64,000 nt of DNA from Bernardetiaceae bacterium (GTDB lineage: Bacteria > Bacteroidota > Bacteroidia > Cytophagales > Thermoflexibacteraceae). How positions within the stretch are numbered: position 1 is the first letter of the stretch; every line of letters begins with the position of its first letter. Made by a program: the position numbers and the translations under genes. Where the stretch lies: assembly GCA_025057115.1 (NCBI GenBank), contig JANWWZ010000001.1, positions 248,001-312,000 on the forward strand, written 5' to 3'. The notes below the pieces were generated by a model. The model did no database searches. It worked only from the letters and a program-made list of their open reading frames with translations, and was not told the DNA's origin. Positions 26,992 to 36,038 of this stretch are shown here, piece by piece.

Positions 26992-28518
26992 ATGACAACA
27001 AAGATACTCATTCTCGACTTTGGCTCTCAGTACACCCAATTGATTGCCCGCCGAGTGCGCGAATTAAACGTGTATTGCGAAATTCATCCGTTTAATCATT
27101 ATCCTGCCATTGATGAGAGCGTAAAAGGTGTTATTTTGTCAGGAAGTCCTTGTTCAGTACACCAGGAAGGCGCCCCCGATATTTCCCTTTCTGAATTTGC
27201 ACAAATTCCTATTTTAGGCATCTGCTACGGGGCTCAACTTATCGCACAGAAAACTGGAGGACAAGTGCTGCCTTCTGCCATTCGCGAATATGGTAGGGCC
27301 CATTTGCATTTTGTTGATGAAAACGATCCTCTTTTCAAATACTTGACCCCTGGCTCCCAAGTCTGGATGTCTCACGGAGATACAATTGCTTCTATTGGAA
27401 AGGATTTTGTATTAACAGCCAGCACCGATACAGTACCCATTGCCGCTTACCGACATAGTTCAAAGCCTTGGTATGGCATTCAGTTTCATCCTGAAGTAAC
27501 TCACACTATTGAAGGAAGACAACTGCTGCGCAATTTTGTAGTAGATATATGCAAATGTCCTCAAGAGTGGACCCCTAGCGCCTTTATCGACACTACTATA
27601 AACCAATTGCGCCAGCAACTGAACGGCGATAAAGTAGTATTAGGGCTTTCTGGGGGCGTAGACTCCTCTGTAGCAGCTCAACTGCTTCACCGCGCCATAG
27701 GCAATAATTTACACTGTATTTTTGTAGATAACGGATTGTTGCGCAAAGGCGAGTTTGAACAGGTATTGCACTCTTATAAAGATTTAGGGCTCAATGTAAA
27801 GGGAGTAGATGCCAAGCAGCGTTTTTACAGTGCTTTAAAAGGACTCACCGATCCTGAAGAAAAACGCAAAGCCATTGGTAGAGTATTTATAGAGGTTTTT
27901 GAAGAGGAAGCACACGCCATTAGTCAAGTAAAATGGTTGGCACAGGGAACTATTTACCCCGACGTGATCGAGTCAGTTTCTGTTAAAGGTCCTTCGGTAA
28001 CTATTAAAAGTCATCACAACGTAGGAGGTTTGCCTGAGCGAATGAAATTAAAAGTAGTAGAGCCTTTGCGGCTGTTGTTTAAGGATGAAGTAAGAGCAGT
28101 AGGGCGCGCTTTAGGTGTGCCCGAAACGTTGCTAAGTAGGCATCCTTTTCCTGGTCCAGGGCTTGCTATTCGCATCTTAGGCGAAGTAACTCCTCAAAAA
28201 GTAGCACTTTTGCAGGAAGCAGATGCTATCTTTATCAACGCTCTGCGCGAACACGAACTTTACGACCAAGTCTGGCAAGCGGCAGCCATTTTGCTACCTA
28301 TTCAAAGCGTAGGAGTGATGGGCGATGAACGAACTTATGAAAACGTAGTAGCCTTAAGAGCCGTCAATAGTGTAGATGGCATGACAGCAGACTGGAGTCG
28401 CTTGCCTTACGAGTTTTTAGCTGAAATATCTAACCGCATTATTAACCAAGTGCGCGGCATCAATCGCGTAGTATATGACATTAGCAGCAAGCCACCAGCT
28501 ACTATTGAATGGGAATAA
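26992..28518 (+). CDS. guaA: GMP synthase (glutamine-hydrolysing)
   Basis: A 508-residue cytoplasmic enzyme that aminates XMP to GMP. The glutamine amidotransferase domain has [12 protein letters not shown] with catalytic Cys78 and QFHPEVTHT for the His/Glu pair. The ATP pyrophosphatase domain has the P-loop [16 protein letters not shown]. The C-terminal dimerisation domain contains [17 protein letters not shown] and [16 protein letters not shown]. The length and order match the family. It is monocistronic. A TACTTTTG element at 26980-26987 lies so close to the ATG that, if used, the transcript would be almost leaderless. Confidence 0.97.
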   Translation: MTTKILILDFGSQYTQLIARRVRELNVYCEIHPFNHYPAIDESVKGVILSGSPCSVHQEGAPDISLSEFAQIPILGICYGAQLIAQKTGGQVLPSAIREYGRAHLHFVDENDPLFKYLTPGSQVWMSHGDTIASIGKDFVLTASTDTVPIAAYRHSSKPWYGIQFHPEVTHTIEGRQLLRNFVVDICKCPQEWTPSAFIDTTINQLRQQLNGDKVVLGLSGGVDSSVAAQLLHRAIGNNLHCIFVDNGLLRKGEFEQVLHSYKDLGLNVKGVDAKQRFYSALKGLTDPEEKRKAIGRVFIEVFEEEAHAISQVKWLAQGTIYPDVIESVSVKGPSVTIKSHHNVGGLPERMKLKVVEPLRLLFKDEVRAVGRALGVPETLLSRHPFPGPGLAIRILGEVTPQKVALLQEADAIFINALREHELYDQVWQAAAILLPIQSVGVMGDERTYENVVALRAVNSVDGMTADWSRLPYEFLAEISNRIINQVRGINRVVYDISSKPPATIEWE

Positions 28519-28556
28519 GATAAAAGTTGCCTTGCAATAGAGTCAGCACATTATGG

Positions 28557-30050
28557 CTAATGCTGTGTGGAATTTTTAGTTGCCATTAATTTGAGGTAAG
28601 CAATCAAGGTGTGGCGGATATCAGAACGGACATCAGAAGGGTCATCAAAAATGTGTAGGTTAGAGATTTGGTCATTGCGTGGATTGAAAAACTCCAAGTT
28701 AAATTCTTTGCCACTTGCTAAGAAATCTGTAGTAACGATGTGATAAATAGCCTCTTCTTGGAGGGGCTTTCCGCCAATGAACCATTTGCCACTAGCTTGT
28801 TGCTGAATTCCTTCACTGATCAAATACCCTCCTGTACCCTTGTTATTTCGACCCGTTTGCAACACTTCTTTGAGCAAACCTCCTTTGACGTGAAGACTTA
28901 CTAACTTTCCTCCAAAGGGCAATATGCGCATTATGTCGTACTGGGTAATATTGCCTTCCAAGTAATCGTCTATGCGAATAGCTCCTGCATTAATAATTGC
29001 CGCATCTGCATCAGGGACAGCATACCAAAGCGCTTTAGCAATTAATTGACTTAAGTTAGTAGGTTGATTGCGCACATACTTTTCCATTCCATTCCAAGGC
29101 GTTGAGGCGAAAGCAACCATTTCATCGGGCTGAAAACCCAATTGTTGAAGATTTGCTCGAGCTATTGACTGCCAACGGTTTACCACAGCAGCAGTAGCAC
29201 TGTCTTCTTCTATGGATGAACGGATGGCAATCAAGCGCGAAACTACCTTGCACTTTTTGTTTTTGGGAGAAACCTTTAAGCGATGGATGTATGCTGTTTT
29301 GGCGTTGGCATCTGCTTTTGCAATAATAGTTTTTCCCACTCGATGGTAAATATGGTGGTGTTCATGTCCTCCAATGATGAGGGCTAATCCTGGCAAGCGA
29401 CGAGCCAATTCTTTATCTTGTTGTAGCTCCAAATGAGTCAGCGCTATTACTGCGTCGCATTGGCTGGCAAGTTGGGCATACTCCGCCTGTGCGGACTGGT
29501 AAATATCCTTAAAAGTGATAAAAGGCTTTTTTACTGGAATAGATACGGCTAAGATTCCGATGCGGAGTTTATCAATTTGCAAGATCACTGAAGTAGGCAG
29601 AGGGGTACCGCGTTGGAAGAATGGCTGTAGGGCAGAGTCTTTTCGGTGTAAAATATTAGTTGTAATCCATTGAAAATTAGACTCTTGTATTCGGTCAATT
29701 AAATCGTGTTCCTCCAGGTCAAACTCGTGGTTGCCAAAGGTAGCGTATTGTACCCCCATTGTGTTCATTGCTTCCACCATGTGGCGCCCTGCGATGCGCT
29801 TGCCTTCAAAGCGCAAGGTGCTAAGTACTGAAGGGCTGAGAAAATCACCTGCATGGACAAAAAAGGTGTTAGGTTGTTTAGCCTTCTCTCTTTTGTAGAC
29901 CGTTGCCACTCTTGCCATGCCACCTACGGCTCCTCCACTTAGCGGAGCAATTTCATAAGTATCGTTAATAGCAAAAAACTGAACGGTATAGTAATTGCGG
30001 CAACTGGAAAGGAGAATTCCTAGCCAAAGCCAACGTAAACAAATTTGCAT
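28557..30050 (-). CDS. UshA-like 5'-nucleotidase / metallophosphatase lipoprotein
   Basis: A 497-residue envelope protein with lipoprotein signal MQICLRWLWLGILLSSC. The N-terminal calcineurin-like metallophosphatase domain shows FFAINDTYEI, VHAGDFLSPS, TFGNHEFDLEEHDL and IIGGHEHH. The first metal motif reads NDTY where UshA has NDxH, a variant seen in some bacterial relatives. The C-terminal 5'-nucleotidase domain contains IINAGAIRID and ITQYDIMRILPFGGKLV. It probably dephosphorylates extracellular nucleotides for purine scavenging, which fits the nearby ade and guaA, though these are separate transcripts. It converges with guaA across a 38-base gap. Confidence 0.9.
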   Translation of the reverse strand: MQICLRWLWLGILLSSCRNYYTVQFFAINDTYEIAPLSGGAVGGMARVATVYKREKAKQPNTFFVHAGDFLSPSVLSTLRFEGKRIAGRHMVEAMNTMGVQYATFGNHEFDLEEHDLIDRIQESNFQWITTNILHRKDSALQPFFQRGTPLPTSVILQIDKLRIGILAVSIPVKKPFITFKDIYQSAQAEYAQLASQCDAVIALTHLELQQDKELARRLPGLALIIGGHEHHHIYHRVGKTIIAKADANAKTAYIHRLKVSPKNKKCKVVSRLIAIRSSIEEDSATAAVVNRWQSIARANLQQLGFQPDEMVAFASTPWNGMEKYVRNQPTNLSQLIAKALWYAVPDADAAIINAGAIRIDDYLEGNITQYDIMRILPFGGKLVSLHVKGGLLKEVLQTGRNNKGTGGYLISEGIQQQASGKWFIGGKPLQEEAIYHIVTTDFLASGKEFNLEFFNPRNDQISNLHIFDDPSDVRSDIRHTLIAYLKLMATKNSTQH

Positions 30051-30154
30051 GCAATAAAATAAGACAAAACTGCAAAATGAACAAGGCTATGTTGTTTGCG
30101 TCAAGTTTGGCAAAAAATGCTTAGATTGCAAACAAGTTATTCAACATTTGCACC

Positions 30155-31321
30155 ATGTTACCACGCCAGTTAAATCTTGCTGAAATAGAAAAATATGCTC
30201 GTCGTTTTGCCACCGCAGTATGTAGTAGTTTTTTTACTCAAAAGGAGCGCATCAGTGGGCAGGAAATTGTAGGGCTGCCTATAGAAAAGCAAGTGAGTTT
30301 GATGGTTATTAAAAACATTTTTATCAAATGGCAACTAGAGGCGGCTAATCTTCGCAGTCCATTTTTTGACTACACCAATGCGGAAGTGCAAAATGCTCTT
30401 AAGTCTTTCATGAATGTAGTATCGCGGCATATCAGCATTGCCCGCAAGCATTTTGAGCCACTTTTAGCTGATGCTGTACAAGAAACATTGGTGCTCACTT
30501 TAGCCCCTGCTAACTATTTCAACAATCTCTTTATACAAAAACAAAAAAATTTTTCTGTAGAAACGGACCTAAAGCCTTTGCTCAAATACTTTAAAGTGCA
30601 TCGCAAATTGGTGGAAGAGCTAGTGCGTCGCCTCAGTGGTGTGCCGATGCCTTCCAATCCTTCGGCAGTGCAAGAACTGATCCGCCAACTTGCTGGAGAA
30701 AAGGCTTTGCTAGATGACGAAAATGAGGTAATTGCATCATTGAGTCGCACCTTGCCCGCAGAAAAAAATCAACTTTTGCAAATTGTCTCTCCCTCTTCCC
30801 CAGAAGATCCTTTAGACTTTAGCAGTGATACCATCAACCCCCTCGCATTTGAAAATACAAAAATCAGTTTTGGAGTAGAAAACGATGAACCCCCTGTAAC
30901 TCCACCGTATCAGGAAAAAAAGCCAGAATTATTAGCAAAACCTACTCCCGCAAAAGAAGAACCTCAAGCCACTCCTCTAAATGCCCGATTTGCTGGCGAA
31001 GCCGACCAAAGAAAGCCTTCGCTCAACGAAATATTGGCTCAACAACAGCCTAAGGCACCCTCTGTGTCAGACATGTACAGAAATGCGCGCATCCAAAGCC
31101 TTAACGAATTCATTCCAGTGAACAAACGCTATCAATTCATCAATGAACTATTCCGAGGAAATGCTGCCGAGTTTGCCGAAGCCATCGAAGCTATTGACCG
31201 CTGCACATCTTACAACCAAGCCATGTTGCTCATTAGGGATAAATACTTGCCCAAATACGGCTGGGACTTTTCCAAAGACGAAGTAAAAGAGTTTTATGAG
31301 CTCATCGGTCGCAAGTTCTGA
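30155..31321 (+). CDS. Unknown cytoplasmic protein with conserved C-terminal helical module
   Basis: A 388-residue protein without signal peptide or membrane helix. The N-terminal 200 residues are mostly helical and contain no motif I know. A low-complexity linker rich in P, E, S and K follows (about 205-300). The last 70 residues, beginning SLNEFIPVNKRYQFINELFR and ending near EFYELIGRKF, match a tail I recall on many otherwise unrelated Bacteroidota proteins (the INELF module). That tail may be a shared interaction element. The function is unknown. A weak hairpin terminator follows. Confidence 0.75.
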   Translation: MLPRQLNLAEIEKYARRFATAVCSSFFTQKERISGQEIVGLPIEKQVSLMVIKNIFIKWQLEAANLRSPFFDYTNAEVQNALKSFMNVVSRHISIARKHFEPLLADAVQETLVLTLAPANYFNNLFIQKQKNFSVETDLKPLLKYFKVHRKLVEELVRRLSGVPMPSNPSAVQELIRQLAGEKALLDDENEVIASLSRTLPAEKNQLLQIVSPSSPEDPLDFSSDTINPLAFENTKISFGVENDEPPVTPPYQEKKPELLAKPTPAKEEPQATPLNARFAGEADQRKPSLNEILAQQQPKAPSVSDMYRNARIQSLNEFIPVNKRYQFINELFRGNAAEFAEAIEAIDRCTSYNQAMLLIRDKYLPKYGWDFSKDEVKEFYELIGRKF

Positions 31322-31326
31322 AAATG

Positions 31327-31353
31327 CTCTGTACCTCAGAGTGATTTTTATTT
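31327..31353 (+). terminator. Weak terminator after unknown gene
   Basis: The stem CTCTG (31327-31331) / CAGAG (31337-31341) is followed by TGATTTTTATTTA. The stem is short, so termination may be partial. Confidence 0.45.
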
Positions 31354-31471
31354 AGTTGCCAGTAGAAAAATCCATTGCTACAATCTGGGTAGCAGGTGAA
31401 GGCACAAAGTAGTGCAGCGCTTTTTCTGCCTGCACGAAAGTGTATCTTAGCACAACTTTTATCAAACAAAC

Positions 31472-33319
31472 ATGAGGTCTCCTTCTGTTTTTCTGTTTGC
31501 TTTTATGCAGTTGGCAACTGTTGCAGCTCAGGTTCGCATAGAGCGCATAGAGCCTCCTCACTGGTGGGTAGGCATGAAGCAGCGCTGCTTGGAAATTATG
31601 GTGTATGGCAAAAATATAGGCAACTGCCGAGTGAGCATGCAACCCCATCAAGGAGTGCAACTGATCGAGACTATTCATCCGCAAAATGTTAATTATTTAT
31701 TCTTAGAACTGGATATTTCTCCTGAAGCATCTCCAGGCACGCTTTCTTTTACCTTTACCTCTGCTGACGGTCGCCAAACAATAGTGAGTTATCTTCTTAA
31801 AGCGCGGCAATCTCCTGCTAACCGCATTCAGGGATTTGGTCCACAAGATGTAATTTATCTTATCATGCCCGACCGCTTTGCCAATGGCAATCCCGCTAAT
31901 GACAATATTGCAGGTATGCGCGAAAAAGCAGATCGCAAAGCTCCCTTTGGAAGACATGGCGGCGACTTGGAAGGCATCATCCAGCATTTGGACTACCTTC
32001 AGTCTTTAGGAGTAACTGCCTTGTGGCTCAATCCCGTCCTTGAAAATGATATGCCTACTGCTTCCTATCATGGCTATGCTATCACGGATTTTTACAACAT
32101 AGATAGGCGTTTAGGCGGCAATGAAACATATCGCCAACTGATTGACCAGTGTCATCAGCGCGGCATCAAAATTATCAAGGACATGGTGATGAATCATTGC
32201 GGACTTTACCACTGGTGGATGCAAGACTTGCCTTATCCTGATTGGATCCATCAGTTTAGCCAGTTTACCCGATCTAATTATCGCTTGGCAACCCTTTCTG
32301 ACCCCCACGCTTCCCAGCAAGATCGCATCTTGATGAATACAGGGTGGTTTGATACCACCATGCCTGACTTAAACCAACGCAATCCAAGACTTGCCACATA
32401 CTTGATTCAAAATACCCTGTGGTGGATCGAAGAATTTGGTATTGATGGAATCCGAATGGATACCTATCCCTATCCTGACCCTGAATTTATGGCTCGGTGG
32501 GCAAGCAGAGTGTTGGAAGAATACCCCCAGTTCAATATCGTAGGAGAAGTCTGGATTCACTCGGCTGCTATGGAGGCTTATTGGCTGAAAGGAACGCACA
32601 ACCGCGATGGCTATCGTTCTGCCTTGCCTTCTGTTACCGACTTTCCTCTTTTTGAGGCTATTGCTCCAGCGCTTAATGAACCTACAGGTTGGAATAGTGG
32701 ACTGGCCCGACTGTATCACGTCCTTGCGGAAGATTTTTTGTATGAAAACCCTTCCAACAATCTCATTTTTTTAGATAACCACGATGTAACTCGATTTGCT
32801 ACTGCTGTAGGGGAACATATTGGCAAAATCAAAATGGGAATTGCCTTTTTGCTCACCACAAGGGGCATTCCACAGATTTACTACGGCACTGAAATTGGCA
32901 TGACTGGCGATGGCGGTTTTCATCCTGATGTGCGAAAAGATTTTCCAGGAGGTTGGTCCGGCGATCCACTCAACGCATTTACTCCACAAGGACGCACTGA
33001 CTTGCAAAATGAAATATGGAACTACCTATCTACTCTTGCTCGTTGGCGAAAAAACAAAACAGTGATTCATACCGGCAAACTGACTCATTTTATTCCCGCC
33101 GAAGAGGCTTACGTTTATTTTCGCCACAATGAAAATGAAGCAGTAATGGTTGTTTTACACAATGGCAATCAATCTAAAACTCTGGAAACCAAGCGCTTTC
33201 AAGAAATTATCGGCAAGTTTCGCCAAGGCAAAGAAGTAGTAAGCCAAAAAATTTACAATGACTTATCAAAGATCGATTTACCTGCCCATAGTGCACTTGT
33301 CATCGAGTTAATGCAGTAA
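31472..33319 (+). CDS. Exported GH13 alpha-amylase family enzyme (neopullulanase/cyclomaltodextrinase type)
   Basis: A 615-residue glycoside hydrolase with signal peptide MRSPSVFLFAFMQLATVAAQ. An N-terminal beta-sandwich (about 21-110) precedes the catalytic barrel. Conserved regions are DMVMNHCG (237-244), DGIRMDTYPY with nucleophile Asp330, IVGEVW with acid/base Glu359, and LDNHD with Asp438. GADLEGI-type spacing (HGGDLEGIIQHLDYL) and the N-terminal sandwich point to the neopullulanase/SusA-like subgroup, which cleaves alpha-1,4 (and some alpha-1,6) bonds in starch, pullulan or cyclodextrins in the periplasm. It is not adjacent to the susCD pair at 15103, so a joint starch-uptake role is only possible. 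Confidence 0.94.
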   Translation: MRSPSVFLFAFMQLATVAAQVRIERIEPPHWWVGMKQRCLEIMVYGKNIGNCRVSMQPHQGVQLIETIHPQNVNYLFLELDISPEASPGTLSFTFTSADGRQTIVSYLLKARQSPANRIQGFGPQDVIYLIMPDRFANGNPANDNIAGMREKADRKAPFGRHGGDLEGIIQHLDYLQSLGVTALWLNPVLENDMPTASYHGYAITDFYNIDRRLGGNETYRQLIDQCHQRGIKIIKDMVMNHCGLYHWWMQDLPYPDWIHQFSQFTRSNYRLATLSDPHASQQDRILMNTGWFDTTMPDLNQRNPRLATYLIQNTLWWIEEFGIDGIRMDTYPYPDPEFMARWASRVLEEYPQFNIVGEVWIHSAAMEAYWLKGTHNRDGYRSALPSVTDFPLFEAIAPALNEPTGWNSGLARLYHVLAEDFLYENPSNNLIFLDNHDVTRFATAVGEHIGKIKMGIAFLLTTRGIPQIYYGTEIGMTGDGGFHPDVRKDFPGGWSGDPLNAFTPQGRTDLQNEIWNYLSTLARWRKNKTVIHTGKLTHFIPAEEAYVYFRHNENEAVMVVLHNGNQSKTLETKRFQEIIGKFRQGKEVVSQKIYNDLSKIDLPAHSALVIELMQ

Positions 33320-33395
33320 GATCAAAATGATAGAAATAAGTGTTATTTTAGTATCCGCGTTCCCTATCGCTTTTTTGCAAATTTATTAATTCATC

Positions 33396-33719
33396 ATGGC
33401 ACATTTACCTGAAAAACCTACTTTAGCTGACTATCAAGCATACATGGAAGAAGTTTGCCGCGAGCGGGGGTGGAAAAAGAATACTGCACTAGAACTGTTT
33501 TTGCTTTTTGCCGAAGAAGTGGGAGAACTTGCAAAAGCCATTCGGCGACATCATCGCCTTTACATTGAACCTTCTAAAGCCCACAAAAAACCCAACTTGG
33601 AAGAAGAATTTGCTGATGTGTTCGGCTATTTGCTAGATTTGGCTAACTGCTTCGGAATAGATCTTGAAAAAGCCTTTCGAGAGAAAGAAGCAATAAACAG
33701 CCAAAGGCATTGGGAATAA
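33396..33719 (+). CDS. MazG-like nucleotide pyrophosphohydrolase
   Basis: A 107-residue all-helical protein with the MazG metal-binding pattern: EEVGELAKA (helix 2, ExxE) and EEEFADVFGYLLDLA (helix 3, ExxxD). Single-domain MazG proteins hydrolyse (d)NTPs to monophosphates and are seen as house-cleaning enzymes. The length is right for a one-domain, iMazG-like member. It lies 76 bases after the amylase gene and is the last intact gene before the decayed methyltransferase locus. Confidence 0.87.
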   Translation: MAHLPEKPTLADYQAYMEEVCRERGWKKNTALELFLLFAEEVGELAKAIRRHHRLYIEPSKAHKKPNLEEEFADVFGYLLDLANCFGIDLEKAFREKEAINSQRHWE

Positions 33720-33798
33720 CTGCGAGCCTTTTTGAAGTTTTATTTTTAAATAAAGCGATTGTATCTAAAGCCACTACCTCACATGCAAAAGTTTAAAA

Positions 33799-34265
33799 AT
33801 GCTCACCAAAGAACTGATCACTGATCTTAAAAATAAAGATAGCTAACAATTGAGCTCTTTAGTTAGCAAACAAAGAGATAGTGGAAGTATCGTGTTTATT
33901 TTGGAGCATTTAGGACACCTGCCAAAAGATTTCAACGGGGATTTTTTAATTCCTTTGCTTAAGCACGAGCATGCTCAAGTTAGGTACTAGCAGTAAAAAA
34001 TATTGGAAAGTTAAATAGCGAAAAATTTTTACCAGAACTTTGGCAAATGCTTGGCAGAGAGACTCATTCAAAAGTGAAACGCGAAATAGTTTCAGCTATT
34101 GGCAGAGTGAGAAATCCCAAAAACAAGGAAATTTTGTGTACAATCTTACAAGATGCAGATCCTAAAATTGTCTACCAAGCAATACGCGCTTTGCTAGTTT
34201 TTAAAAATGACCAAAAAGTAGAACAGCATCTAAAATCAAATAGTGCGGAATGTAATTTACAATAG
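33799..34265 (+). pseudogene. HEAT-repeat protein remnant
   Basis: An ATG at 33799 opens MLTKELITDLKNKDS, then an in-frame TAA at 33844-33846. The same frame continues as HEAT-like sequence (SGSIVFILEHLGHLPKDFNG, then LKHEHAQVRY) to TAG at 33988-33990. Beyond that point the similarity shifts frame: IGKLNSEKFLPELWQMLGRE, then KREIVSAIGRVRNPKNKEIL and KIVYQAIRALLVFK, ending at 34265. At least one nonsense change and one frameshift are thus needed to explain it. It lies 45 bases before the broken methyltransferase, in the same orientation. Calling it a pseudogene is well supported; its former role is unknown. Confidence 0.75.
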
Positions 34266-34309
34266 CTTTTTCACAAAGCAGCAACCTTCCCAGCGGTCAA
34301 CTTTACCTC

Positions 34310-35180
34310 ATGCGCAAACATACGATTTTTAAAAAAATGCAGTTGTACATGGGGATGTGCTGGATGTGCTGAAATATATTCCTAATGAAAGTGTGCATTT
34401 GACTTTCAGTTCACCACCTTATTACAATGCACGCGACTATTTGATTTATTCAAGTTATCAAACGTATTTAGAGTTTTTAGAAGCGTTTTTAAGGAAGTAC
34501 ATCGCGCTACAAAAGAAGGCCGGTTTTTAATTGTTAATACTTCGCCTGTAATTATTTCGAGAGTGAGCCGTTCTCATAGCAGCAAGCGCTATCCTATTCC
34601 TTTTGATTTGCATCCTTACTTGGTTAAAAATGGATGGGAGTTTATAGATGACATTATTTGGCAAAAACCTGATTATTCTGTAAAAAACCGCATTGGTGAA
34701 TTTATGCAACGCCGCAAGCCTCTAGATTATAAACCCAACGCTGTAACTGAGTATTTGATGGTCTACCGAAAGGAAACTAACAAGTTAATTGATTGGAATA
34801 TAAGAAGTTATGATAAAGAAACTATTCAAGCAAGCCGAGTTCCCAACGGTTTCGAAACCACTAATGTTTGGAAAATAGAGCCTTGTTTCGATAAAATTCA
34901 CTCGGCGGTCTTTCCTGCAGAACTATGCAAGCGAGTAATTCAATACTATTCGTTTAAAGGAGATTTAATTTTTGATCCTTTTGCTGGAAGTGTTACTGTA
35001 GGGGAAACAGCAAGAGCATTAGGCAGAAAATTCTTTTTGACAGAAAAAGAAGCTACTTACTTTGAGTACATGAAGAGCAAGGAAAAACCGTGTTTATTTG
35101 AAAAAGAGGCAACTAAATTTTTAACCTTGAATGAATTTATTGAATCTACTTTAAATTTGAGTACTGGTGGTATTAACTGA
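34310..35180 (+). pseudogene. DNA methyltransferase (N4/N6 type) disrupted by two frameshifts
   Basis: The pieces make one N4-cytosine/N6-adenine DNA methylase. MRKHTIFKK starts at 34310. One base missing in the A7 tract at 34331-34337 moves the frame to NAVVHGDVLDVLKYIPNE and the catalytic motif IV FSSPPYYNARDY. One base missing in the T5 tract at 34486-34490 moves it again to KEVHRATKEGRFLIVNTSPV and on to the AdoMet-binding motif I LIFDPFAGSVTVGETARALG, ending at 35180. Restoring one A and one T gives an unbroken protein of about 289 residues. The two simple homopolymer losses could be decay, sequencing error or reversible phase switching. The longest unbroken piece (34563-35180) lacks SPPY, so the gene as read should be inactive. 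Confidence 0.8.
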
Positions 35181-35187
35181 ACAAATA

Positions 35188-35440
35188 ATGCAAAGTATCA
35201 TTCTGCGCTTCATTAAGGGGCAAGACTACCGCATTGAGGTAGTAGCCCATTATTAATGCACAGTTTTTGCAGTTTGCTATGAGTTTTTTTGAAAAAGTTG
35301 TACAAGCTAAGCTAAGAAATAACAATGTTGTGGATTGGTATAAAAAAGAATTTTTGGATCCCAATCTGACTTCGGAAGAGATTGCTATCAACTCAGGTCT
35401 AGATAAGAAAACCATAAACAACATGTTTAATTCCGCATAA
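35188..35440 (+). pseudogene. Remnant of the gene partnered with the methyltransferase (possible restriction enzyme)
   Basis: An ATG at 35188, eight bases after the methyltransferase stop, opens MQSIILRFIKGQDYRIEVVA and stops at 35254-35256. Sequence continuing the same protein resumes in another frame from about 35246: NAQFLQFAMSFFEKVVQAKL, then SEEIAINSGLDKKTINNMFN with a helix-turn-helix look, ending at 35438-35440. More HTH-like sequence (IDLQNLGVSNN, stop, IAEIVRQP) is visible to about 35560. Its place directly after a methyltransferase suggests a restriction endonuclease or controller gene. From memory it resembles the N-terminal part of some type II enzymes, but I cannot name one. Confidence 0.5.
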
Positions 35441-35594
35441 GAAATTTTCAGGCGATGTTGAGCAAAAAATAAGGGAAATGTTCGGATCGATCTTCAAAAC
35501 TTAGGCGTTAGTAACAATTAGATCGCCGAAATTGTTCGCCAGCCGATTTCAATTTTTACAAAAATAGAGTTTATTTTGCACAATTTGCTTAAAT

Positions 35595-35918
35595 ATGCCT
35601 AAGTATTTGCTCTTTAAAGATTTATCAGAAGCCAAAGAAAAAGTACCGCTGTACACTACTGCATTAGTCCGTGCAGGAAAATTAGAAATATGTTTAGCAC
35701 ATACCGAAGAGGGGTTTTTTGCCGTTAGCAACGAATGCACTCATCAGCGCGCACCTATGCACAAGGGCAAAGTGGTACAGGGTTGTAAAATTATTTGTCC
35801 ATGGCACAATTATACCTTCTCTTTGCGCAACGGAGAAGAACTCTCCGAACATGGCTGCCCTTCACTGCGTACTTATCCCATTAGCATTTCGGAAAAAGGT
35901 GTAGAAATTGAACTTTAG
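35595..35918 (+). CDS. Rieske-type [2Fe-2S] ferredoxin
   Basis: A 107-residue soluble protein consisting of one Rieske domain. Both cluster-binding motifs are intact: CTHQRAPMHKG (Cys48, His50) and CPWHNYTFSL (Cys68, His71). It has no signal or membrane anchor, unlike respiratory Rieske proteins, so it is probably an electron carrier for an oxygenase or reductase. The partner is not encoded nearby. It lies between the decayed methyltransferase locus and the cytochrome-biogenesis gene. Confidence 0.92.
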   Translation: MPKYLLFKDLSEAKEKVPLYTTALVRAGKLEICLAHTEEGFFAVSNECTHQRAPMHKGKVVQGCKIICPWHNYTFSLRNGEELSEHGCPSLRTYPISISEKGVEIEL

Positions 35919-36038
35919 TAGCCTTACGTTGTTCGTATAACCGAAAAAAATCCACTCCAGTACAGAAAGATAGCCATCCACTAAAACAAACAAAATTGAC
36001 ATATGCAGAGTATATTTGCATAAAGGTTTTTTATTTCT

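Noticed and set aside
31352-31692. Overlapping frames on both strands at the start of the amylase gene
   Set aside because: They are shadows of the GH13 gene and its leader; the amylase frame has the signal peptide and catalytic motifs.
31472-33319. Treating the GH13 amylase and the SusCD pair as one starch-utilisation locus
   Set aside because: They are 11 kb apart with unrelated units between them and no shared regulator; only a distant functional link is possible.
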